Shown piece by piece: positions 58,463 to 64,000 of a stretch of DNA of 64,000 bases (positions within the stretch are counted from its first letter, which is position 1; every line of letters starts with the position of its first letter). A program made the position numbers and the translations under genes. The stretch lies in the NCBI RefSeq assembly GCF_047238265.1, contig NZ_JBDFMM010000001.1, positions 1,736,001-1,800,000 of the forward strand, read 5' to 3'. A model generated the notes under the pieces. That model was given only the letters and a program-made list of their open reading frames with translations, was not told the origin of the DNA and did no database searches. Source of the stretch: Paenibacillus_F sp047238265 (GTDB lineage: Bacteria; Bacillota; Bacilli; Paenibacillales; NBRC-103111).

Positions 58463-58567
58463 TTCGTCGTTCCGGTCAGGGAATCGTCCCGCAACGCGCG
58501 GCTTTTTAAACGAAAGCATGAAAACAACCAACAACCTAAATAAAACCGGCCCCGAAAGGCCGGCCAG

Positions 58568-58604
58568 GCGCTTAACTGTCCGAGGACAGTTAGGCGCTTT
58601 TTTT
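58568..58604. terminator. Terminator of lysC
   Basis: GCGCTTAACTGTCC pairs with GGACAGTTAGGCGC (one wobble) and is followed by seven T. A second GC-rich hairpin (GGCC repeats) lies just upstream. It may also serve the convergent DUF441 gene. Confidence 0.88.
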
Positions 58605-58636
58605 ATTTCCAGGCTGCAATTCGTGGTGGCCGGAAC

Positions 58637-59101
58637 TCAGGAGATGCGGTCGGCGACGAACGTGAATATTTTCAGCAGAACGGCTGTGATGCCTGCGGCC
58701 ATCAAGGGACCGACGGGGATACCCCGCATAAAAATAATGCCGAAAATAGAACCGATCACGAGCCCGACGATCAACTGCGGATCGACCTTCAACAAATCGA
58801 GCCCTTTGCCGTTCATGTAAGTGGCGATTGCGCCTCCGGACAAAGCGAGAATACCGGGCCAAGTCGTAAACACCGTCAAGATATCCTTATACGAAATGCG
58901 TTCGCTTGCGAAAGGGACGAGCACGCCCATCGTCAGAAACAGCAATCCGAGCTCCAGCCCCCTTCGTTCGATGGCGGGCAGGTAGCGGTCGAGGCTGATC
59001 AGCTTGACGACGAGCAGGACACAAGCCGCCGTTGTAATAATAGGGGAGCGTCCGATCATGCCGACGATAATCAAAATAACGAGAAGCAGATCTCCGTTCA
59101 T
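58637..59101 (-). CDS. DUF441/UPF0756 family membrane protein
   Basis: A 154-residue membrane protein with four or five helices. The sequence LVILIIVGMIGRSPIITTAA, then LELGLLFLTMGVLVPFASER and PGILALSGGAIATYMNGKGL and IVGLVIGSIFGIIFMRGIPV matches the UPF0756 family (YtwI of Bacillus). Its function is unknown. It is convergent with lysC. In B. subtilis this gene lies elsewhere, so its place here marks a rearranged segment. Confidence 0.88.
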   Translation of the reverse strand: MNGDLLLVILIIVGMIGRSPIITTAACVLLVVKLISLDRYLPAIERRGLELGLLFLTMGVLVPFASERISYKDILTVFTTWPGILALSGGAIATYMNGKGLDLLKVDPQLIVGLVIGSIFGIIFMRGIPVGPLMAAGITAVLLKIFTFVADRIS

Positions 59102-59284
59102 GGGAAAACTCCTTGTACCAGTCTCCCTTTATTGTATGAACGGGGACAGGTTTTAGAACGAGCTCTCCGGTACGGATACGGCTGGAATGCAAGCGGCGGT
59201 AAGCTATCGTTATGCCGGGCGTCAATCCGCTCGCCATGCGGAGGACAGCAGGCGGCAAGCGGCCGCACGGCAAGTCGTCAGGCG

Positions 59285-59355
59285 TCACCGGCCGGCATTA
59301 CCGACCGCGTCACCAGCCGCCGTCACCGACCGCGTCACCGCCGCCATTACCGGCT
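59285..59355. repeat. GC-rich imperfect tandem repeat
   Basis: Two to three copies of a unit containing ACCGACCGCGTCACC with CCGCCG, flanked by CATTACCG elements, in the 290-base gap between the DUF441 and comB genes. The remainder of that gap has no recognised feature. Composition is much more GC-rich than the neighbouring intergenic DNA. Confidence 0.7.
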
Positions 59356-59391
59356 CTGACATGGGCCCGGCACAGGCATCCCGTCCCGCAT

Positions 59392-60129
59392 TCAGCGGGC
59401 AAGATGCTCCCTGGCGGGCGCGCAGGGGACGAGGACGCCGTCTTTCAGCAGCGGAACGACCTCCGAGACGTTCACGCGGGCGGCGAAAGCCGTGTCCGCT
59501 TCGCAGCCGATGGAAGCCAGCCTGCGGCCGCTGGCGCAGGCCGCAAGCGGCGCGGCGGGATCATCCGCGTGCCGCTCGTAGCAGGCCGCGAGGCTGCGGC
59601 CCAGATCGCAGACGTCCGCGCCGCCCGCGCAGAGCCGCTGGAGCGCGGAGACGATGAGCCCGGCGCAGAGGCCGTCCTCGAAGCAGAACGCGCCGGCCGT
59701 GCCCGCGCACACAATCGCGATGTCGCGCTTCCAATCGGCGGCCGCTCCGGCGCACGCTTCGCCGTTCAGCAGGGACGCCGCCACGATTTTATCCGCCGGA
59801 GCCGCTTTCTGCAGCGCCCGGGTGCCGTTGGTCGTGGTCAGCACGACCCGGCGGCCGCCGACGGCTTCCGGCGTATACTCCAGCGGCGAGTTGCCGAGGT
59901 CGAAGCCGGGAATGCGCCGGCAGCGGCGTTCTCCGCCGAGCACGTCCTCCTTCCCGCGCAGAAAGACGGCCTGCTGGACGGACTCGGCGGGAAGAACGCC
60001 GGAGCTGCCGCTTTCCAGCGCGGCAGTGATCGTCGTTGTCGCCCTCAGCACGTCGATGACGATAGCGGTCCGCCCGGCCAGCAGCTCGAATCGTACCTCG
60101 CCGAGGGTCGGGATGACATCAATCCGCAT
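59392..60129 (-). CDS. comB: 2-phosphosulfolactate phosphatase
   Basis: A 245-residue Mg-dependent phosphatase. The family features are AIVIDVLRATTTITAALESG (acidic metal site), LGNSPLEYTPEAVGGRRVVL and LTTTNGTRALQKA, then VCAGTAGAFCFEDGLCAGLI. It converts 2-phosphosulfolactate to 3-sulfolactate, the second step after ComA. In B. subtilis the homologues yitC/yitD act in sulfolactate accumulation in the spore. It overlaps comA by 11 bases. The C-terminal half is very GC-rich. Confidence 0.9.
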   Translation of the reverse strand: MRIDVIPTLGEVRFELLAGRTAIVIDVLRATTTITAALESGSSGVLPAESVQQAVFLRGKEDVLGGERRCRRIPGFDLGNSPLEYTPEAVGGRRVVLTTTNGTRALQKAAPADKIVAASLLNGEACAGAAADWKRDIAIVCAGTAGAFCFEDGLCAGLIVSALQRLCAGGADVCDLGRSLAACYERHADDPAAPLAACASGRRLASIGCEADTAFAARVNVSEVVPLLKDGVLVPCAPAREHLAR

Positions 60130-60964
60130 GGACTTCGGCGCCTTCTTCCCGTGCGCTTTTCCTGAGCTTTGCGCCGAAATGGAACGTGTCGGACCGCAGG
60201 CCGCGGCGCAGCGCCTCCAGAGCGATCACATCGGCCGGAGCGACATTGCCGAGGTGGACGTCAGGCCCCAGCAGTTCCAGCAAATGAATCTGCTGATTTT
60301 TGAGCGGAGCTTCCCAGAGGAGAATATCCGGGCTGGGTACCGAGCGGAGTACTCCGCTAAGCTCCTCGTCCTTGCAGGCGCCGTTCTCGTCGAAGATGCC
60401 GACCCCCACGCCTGATTCCCGGGCTTCGATCGTGACGAGCTCCGCGCCCATCTCCGCATCCCCGGTTACCGTAGCGACCAGCGCGTCCGCTTCTACCGAA
60501 GAACCCCAGCATTTTTTGCCGTACTCCGTCACCACTTTAAGCCCGGCTTCAATTCCCCGGACGATCAGCTCGCTGCGGAGACTCCGGTCCAGCTCGATTG
60601 TGCCGTCCGATATTTCGACACAAGTAAACCCTATAGCCGCGACCGTGTCGAAATAAGACGAAATAAGTCCTTCCTGGACCGCGACCTCCAGAAATGTGCC
60701 GCCCGGATAGATGTCGATCCCCAAAGCTTTCGCGCGTTCGATCTTGTGCCGGAGCAGTTCCCGCGGGTAGAGCGGGGAAGTGCCGAAGCCCAGCTTTATA
60801 TAATCCACATGTTCTCCGGCGGCCTGCAGCAAATCGTCGTAAGCGTTCAGGCCGAGGCCTTTGTCCATTACCATCGTTTTCCCGAGCGTCCGGGGTTTTC
60901 TTTGCCGGCACCCTGTGGGATCGGCGAGAATCGGATGCCACTTTTTGCAAGAAGACTCTTCCAT
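60119..60964 (-). CDS. comA: Phosphosulfolactate synthase
   Basis: A 281-residue TIM-barrel enzyme that adds sulfite to phosphoenolpyruvate to form 2-phosphosulfolactate. Clear family marks are LGKTMVMDKGLGLNAYDDLL, DYIKLGFGTSPLYPRELL, DIYPGGTFLEVAV and FTCVEISDGTIEL, ending PDVHLGNVAPADVIALEALR. GAGGTGAGGAC precedes the ATG. It is the first gene of the two-gene operon with comB. The product pathway gives either coenzyme M (in archaea) or, in sporulating Firmicutes, sulfolactate; the spore role is the likely one here. Confidence 0.92.
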   Translation of the reverse strand: MEESSCKKWHPILADPTGCRQRKPRTLGKTMVMDKGLGLNAYDDLLQAAGEHVDYIKLGFGTSPLYPRELLRHKIERAKALGIDIYPGGTFLEVAVQEGLISSYFDTVAAIGFTCVEISDGTIELDRSLRSELIVRGIEAGLKVVTEYGKKCWGSSVEADALVATVTGDAEMGAELVTIEARESGVGVGIFDENGACKDEELSGVLRSVPSPDILLWEAPLKNQQIHLLELLGPDVHLGNVAPADVIALEALRRGLRSDTFHFGAKLRKSAREEGAEVHAD

Positions 60965-61110
60965 AACGTCCTCACCTCAGTACTTTCCGGTGGAGTAAAT
61001 TTCGTAGTCATCTTATGCGGACGTTTCTGGGTAGGTGCCGGGTATGCCTAAAATCAGACAGGCCCGCATATGGTGAATCGAATGGCTTTGAAAAAGGAGA
61101 GGTGACGGCT

Positions 61111-61377
61111 GTGATCAATAAAATCGTGCTCAGTATGGCGTCCTTGCGTCTGCTGTCGGGATCGCTGGAAATTATAGCGGCGCTGCTGATGCTCCGCTTC
61201 AACCAGATCGAGAAAGCGCTCCTCGTCAATACGGGCCTAGCCATGGCGGGACCGCTGATTCTTCTGGCGACGACTACCGTGGGACTGGTCGGGATAGCGG
61301 AAAAACTTTCATTCGGCAAAATGCTGTGGGTGGTGGCCGGCGTGAGCTGCATTTTTATCGGCATCCTCAAAAAGTAA
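61111..61377 (+). CDS. yqhV: YqhV family membrane protein
   Basis: An 88-residue protein with three hydrophobic segments: LSMASLRLLSGSLEIIAALL, LLVNTGLAMAGPLILLATTTVG and LWVVAGVSCIFIGILKK. GTG 61111 is preferred, with AGGAGAGG eight bases upstream; a longer in-frame extension lacks a ribosome site. YqhV is encoded directly before spoIIIAA in B. subtilis, as here, though its function is unknown. Confidence 0.87.
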   Translation: MINKIVLSMASLRLLSGSLEIIAALLMLRFNQIEKALLVNTGLAMAGPLILLATTTVGLVGIAEKLSFGKMLWVVAGVSCIFIGILKK

Positions 61378-61380
61378 ACC

Positions 61381-61409
61381 GACATATTCACTGCACCGGG
61401 ACATACATA
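61381..61409 (+). promoter_or_regulatory. Candidate SigE promoter of the spoIIIA operon
   Basis: GACATATT at 61381-61388 and CATACATA at 61402-61409 (13-base spacing) are close to the mother-cell sigma-E consensus, -35 KMATATT and -10 CATACAMT. They lie 37 bases before the SpoIIIAA start. The B. subtilis spoIIIA operon is sigma-E dependent, in agreement. Confidence 0.65.
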
Positions 61410-61445
61410 TAAAGACAAAGGACAAGACATTCCGGAGGTGAGGCT

Positions 61446-62660
61446 GTGCTTGCGTCCGTATTCGCCCATCTGCCCGCTTCCATACGGGGGGTACTGGAAT
61501 CCCTGCCTGAGCATCTGCGCGGGGGGCTGGAAGAAATCAGGATCCGTCAGGACCGTCCCCTGGAGATCGTATTTGACCGGAGCAGCGCGTTCGTTACGCG
61601 GGATGGTCTGCCGGACACCGAAGCCTCGCGGGCGTACAGGCCGTCCCGTGAAGAGTGCAAAACGCTGCTCGAGCTGTTGACCCGTCATTCCTTCTACTCT
61701 TTCGAGGAGGAGCTAAAGCGCGGTTATATCACGATTCCCGGCGGTCACCGGGTAGGGCTGGCCGGACGGGTCGTCCTCGAAGGGGGAAGCGTCAAACATA
61801 TCCGTGATGTCAGCTCGTTTAACATCCGGATCGCGAGGGAACTACCCGGAGCCGGTAAACCGGTGCTCCCTCATCTGCTCGACCCGGAGTCGGGAAGCGT
61901 TCACCATACGCTTCTGATTTCGCCTCCCCAGCTGGGGAAAACGACGCTGATCCGCGATCTGGCGCGGATGATCAGCAGCGGGGAAGCAGACGGCGGCGAA
62001 GGCGGTCCCGGTTCCGGTTCCGGTGCCCCTCCCGGCGGCACTGGCGGCGGTTCCCGTGCCGGCACTGGCGGCGCCCCTGGCTTGCCGGGAGGAGCGGGAA
62101 ACCCGCCTTCCGCTGCGGGATCCGGAGCGGGGAACCCGGATTTCGCCCGCCCGTGCGCCGCGCCGGAGGCTCCTCGGAGGAGCACGGGCTGGAAAGTCGG
62201 CATCGTCGACGAACGCTCCGAAATCGCCGCTTCCGAGCGCGGGGTGCCGCGATTCGACCTGGGGCCGCGCACCGATGTGCTGGACGCCTGCCCGAAAGCG
62301 GAGGGCATGATGATGATGATCCGCTCGATGTCTCCGGAGGTGCTGATCGTGGACGAGATCGGACGCTATGAAGATGCCGAGGCTATCCGCGAGGCCCTTC
62401 ATGCGGGAATCCGGGTCATCGCCACGGCACACGGCCGGGACCTGGACGATGTCAAGCGCAGACCCGCCCTCGGAGGGCTCTTGGAAGGCGGAGTTTTCGG
62501 CCGCTATGTGATTCTCGGCCGCTCGGCAGCGGGCGGGCGCCTCGTGCACGTGCTGGACGGGGAAGGCCGCCAGCTTGCCGTCTTCGGCGCTTACCGTGCT
62601 CCGGCCGCGGAGAAATCAGGCGGCTGGAACACGATATTTTCAACCGGCGGAAGGGGATAA
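61446..62660 (+). CDS. spoIIIAA: Stage III sporulation protein AA, with a long Gly/Pro-rich insertion
   Basis: SpoIIIAA is the ATPase of the SpoIIIA-SpoIIQ feeding-tube complex between mother cell and forespore. Here it has 404 residues, against about 307 in B. subtilis. The N-terminal domain is normal (GYITIPGGHRVGLAGRVVLE), Walker A is ISPPQLGKTTLIRDLARM (about residue 163), and the second half resumes at VGIVDERSEIAASERG (about residue 250) with Walker B-like EVLIVDEIGRYEDAE. Between residues about 179 and 246 lies a low-complexity stretch of Gly, Pro, Ala and Ser that explains the extra length. The GTG start follows GGAGGTGAGG. Both ends and all motifs remain in frame. Confidence 0.94.
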   Translation: MLASVFAHLPASIRGVLESLPEHLRGGLEEIRIRQDRPLEIVFDRSSAFVTRDGLPDTEASRAYRPSREECKTLLELLTRHSFYSFEEELKRGYITIPGGHRVGLAGRVVLEGGSVKHIRDVSSFNIRIARELPGAGKPVLPHLLDPESGSVHHTLLISPPQLGKTTLIRDLARMISSGEADGGEGGPGSGSGAPPGGTGGGSRAGTGGAPGLPGGAGNPPSAAGSGAGNPDFARPCAAPEAPRRSTGWKVGIVDERSEIAASERGVPRFDLGPRTDVLDACPKAEGMMMMIRSMSPEVLIVDEIGRYEDAEAIREALHAGIRVIATAHGRDLDDVKRRPALGGLLEGGVFGRYVILGRSAAGGRLVHVLDGEGRQLAVFGAYRAPAAEKSGGWNTIFSTGGRG

Positions 62661-62664
62661 AGCG

Positions 62665-63186
62665 ATGTGGATCAAACTTGCGGGAGCCGCTCTCGTGCTG
62701 GGAGCCGGGGCGGGTTTCGGATTCGCCAAAGCGAGAAGATACCGGAGACGGCCGCAGCAGATCCGGGAAGTGATTCAGGCGCTCCAGCGGCTGGAAACCG
62801 AGATCGTCTACGGCTCGACGCCGCTGCCCGATGCGATCGCAACGCTGAGCGGGCAGACGCGGGCGCCTCTGGCGGGCGTGTTCCGCGAGGTGGCGGACCG
62901 CCTGTCGGAGCCGCAAGACGACACGCTGAGCGCCATCTGGCGCGACGCTGTGCAGCACGGCTGGCGGAACTCCGCGATGAAACCGGCCGAGCTGCAGGTC
63001 GTCCTCCGGCTCGGGCAGACGCTCGGGGCCAGCGACCGTACCGATCAGGCCAAGCATCTCCGCCTGTCGGTTCTTCAGCTCCAGGCCGAAGAGACGACGG
63101 CGGCGGAAGAGCAGAAGCGCTACGAAGCGATGTGGAAGAGCCTGGGCGTCCTGGTGGGAGCCCTGATCGTTATTTTGATGTATTAA
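62665..63186 (+). CDS. spoIIIAB: Stage III sporulation protein AB
   Basis: A 173-residue protein with an N-terminal and a C-terminal transmembrane segment (KLAGAALVLGAGAGFGFAKA and LGVLVGALIVILMY) and a GspF-like helical cytoplasmic region between them (RPQQIREVIQALQRLETEIVY). ATG 62665 follows AGGGGATAAAGCG, four bases after the spoIIIAA stop; a longer in-frame extension would overlap spoIIIAA. It belongs to the secretion-like complex at the engulfed forespore. Confidence 0.93.
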   Translation: MWIKLAGAALVLGAGAGFGFAKARRYRRRPQQIREVIQALQRLETEIVYGSTPLPDAIATLSGQTRAPLAGVFREVADRLSEPQDDTLSAIWRDAVQHGWRNSAMKPAELQVVLRLGQTLGASDRTDQAKHLRLSVLQLQAEETTAAEEQKRYEAMWKSLGVLVGALIVILMY

Positions 63187-63201
63187 AGTGGGGTGCCGAG
63201 C

Positions 63202-63405
63202 ATGAACGTAGATGTAAACGCCATTTTTCAGATCGCCGGGATCGGGATTATTATCGCCATGATCCATACGGTGCTGAAGCAGATGGGGAAAGAAGACATG
63301 GCCCATTGGGTAACGGTCATCGGTTTCGTCGTCGTGCTGTTTATGGTGGTCAGGCTGCTCGATAATTTGTTCCAGGAAATCAAAACCATCTTTTTGTTCC
63401 AGTAG
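63202..63405 (+). CDS. spoIIIAC: Stage III sporulation protein AC
   Basis: A 67-residue membrane protein with two hydrophobic helices (IFQIAGIGIIIAMIHTVLKQ and WVTVIGFVVVLFMVVRLL). ATG 63202 is chosen because it gives the usual family start (MNVDVNAIFQIAG) with GTGGGGTG upstream; GTG 63193 would remove that ribosome site. The length equals that of the B. subtilis protein. Confidence 0.93.
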   Translation: MNVDVNAIFQIAGIGIIIAMIHTVLKQMGKEDMAHWVTVIGFVVVLFMVVRLLDNLFQEIKTIFLFQ

Positions 63406-63415
63406 GAGGGATGAC

Positions 63416-63808
63416 GTGGAGATTATTCAAATCGTCGGACTCGGCCTGATCGCCACAGTCCTCATCCTCATTATCAAGGAACAGAAGCCGATGTTCGCTT
63501 TCCTGCTGGCGGCGTTTACGGGCATCCTGATTTTTCTTTTTCTGGTCGGCAAAATCGCTTCGGTTATCGAAGTGCTTCATAATCTGGCGCAGCAGTCCGG
63601 CGTCAACATGGTGTTTTTGAAAACGATCCTCAAAATCATCGGCATCGCGTACATAGCGGAATTCGGTGCGCAGATCGTAAGGGATGCGGGGCAGGAATCG
63701 ATCGCTTCGAAAATCGAGCTTTCCGGCAAGATTCTCATTATGGTCATGGCCATTCCGATTATCACCGTTATTATCGAAACCGTGATTAAACTGTTTCCGG
63801 CCGCCTGA
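63416..63808 (+). CDS. spoIIIAD: Stage III sporulation protein AD
   Basis: A 130-residue membrane protein with four helices. Typical stretches are IIQIVGLGLIATVLILIIKE, FAFLLAAFTGILIFLFLVGK and IIGIAYIAEFGAQIVRDAGQ, the last shared with SpoIIIAD/SpoIIIAE proteins. GTG 63416 follows AGGAGGGATGAC. It lies 10 bases after spoIIIAC. Confidence 0.94.
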   Translation: MEIIQIVGLGLIATVLILIIKEQKPMFAFLLAAFTGILIFLFLVGKIASVIEVLHNLAQQSGVNMVFLKTILKIIGIAYIAEFGAQIVRDAGQESIASKIELSGKILIMVMAIPIITVIIETVIKLFPAA

Positions 63809-63859
63809 ACAACCGGACAAGCCTGAACGGGAGTTGGACCGGATAGGGAGTGGAGAGCA

Positions 63860-64000
63860 TTGGCGCAGCAGATGCCGCAAAGGACATGGACAACACTTGT
63901 CTTATTCGTCGCACTATTTTTAGGCTTTCTCAGCCACACGGGGGCGCAGAATCTGAATCCCGTAAACCCGATCGATACGCTTGTCAAAGAACAGACGAAC
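63860..64000 (+). CDS. spoIIIAE: Stage III sporulation protein AE (N-terminal part)
   Basis: The last 141 bases open a frame beginning LAQQMPQRTWTTLVLFVALF, with a hydrophobic signal-anchor segment and then GFLSHTGAQNLNPVNPIDTL. Position after spoIIIAD identifies it as the start of spoIIIAE. TTG 63860 fits the GGGAGTGGAGAG ribosome region; ATG 63872 is the alternative. The gene runs out of the window. Confidence 0.85.
   Translation, partial: MAQQMPQRTWTTLVLFVALFLGFLSHTGAQNLNPVNPIDTLVKEQTN

Noticed and set aside
61983..62185. Frameshift or assembly error in spoIIIAA
   Set aside because: The frame stays open and conserved motifs resume in phase after the insert, so it is treated as a real in-frame insertion.

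Overview
The window reads as chromosomal DNA of a spore-forming, moderately high-GC Bacillota, most likely of the Paenibacillaceae. The evidence is the spoIIIA operon, spore photoproduct lyase, a KbaA-like protein and a YjcZ-type miniprotein. A gene run matching the Bacillus subtilis mntR-yqhO-yqhQ-yqhR-aroQ-pepP-efp-yqhV-spoIIIAA order supports it, as do strong AGGAGG ribosome sites with frequent GTG/TTG starts and SigA, SigB, SigE and SigK type promoters. The genus cannot be fixed from the sequence alone. No rRNA, tRNA, CRISPR, prophage or insertion sequence was recognised.

Layout. 1-1849: end of ptsH and complete ptsI. 2039-9636: nine co-directional genes forming the most unusual locus, with a multi-PRD regulator, an amidohydrolase, a stand-alone PRD protein, four families of unknown function (SFCGS, DUF4312, DUF4311, DUF4310; two are polytopic membrane proteins), a DgaE-like PLP ammonia-lyase and a DgaF-like phospho-keto-sugar-acid aldolase. 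I read it as uptake and breakdown of an N-acylated amino-sugar acid through an uncharacterised, possibly PTS-like permease. 9950-18530: HD hydrolase, CsbD stress protein, GDPD-like exoenzyme, split chromate transporter, ROK regulator, SMP-30-like protein, LTA-synthase-like enzyme. 18580-21143: ba3-type oxidase with an Fnr-type box placed as an activator site. 21296-34670: oxidoreductases, membrane proteins, topoisomerase III, Dps under a PerR-type box, an alpha/beta hydrolase, nitronate monooxygenase, quinone reductase. 35107-46780: polysaccharide deacetylase, CBS/CNNM exporter-like protein, YjcZ miniprotein, zur, yidD, T-box-metG, then znuA-znuC-znuB behind a promoter flanked by two Zur-type operators, then ccdA. 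46813-54000: splB and the mntR-to-efp block. 54189-61000: substrate-binding-protein ABC cassette, lysC, DUF441, comB-comA (sulfolactate synthesis). 61111-64000: yqhV and spoIIIAA to the start of spoIIIAE.

Cross-cutting observation: six genes (HD hydrolase, FAD oxidoreductase, a Gfo/Idh/MocA dehydrogenase, polysaccharide deacetylase, aroQ, an ABC ATPase) each carry one net +1 frameshift. In every case the simplest repair is removal of one base lying inside an AGCT tetranucleotide. The breaks are otherwise clean and hit a central pathway gene, so either a motif-specific sequencing/assembly artefact or a motif-specific mutational process must be considered.

Limits: all names rest on reading motifs and remembered families; no searches were run. 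Start codons were chosen from ribosome-site spacing, and promoters and operators by eye.
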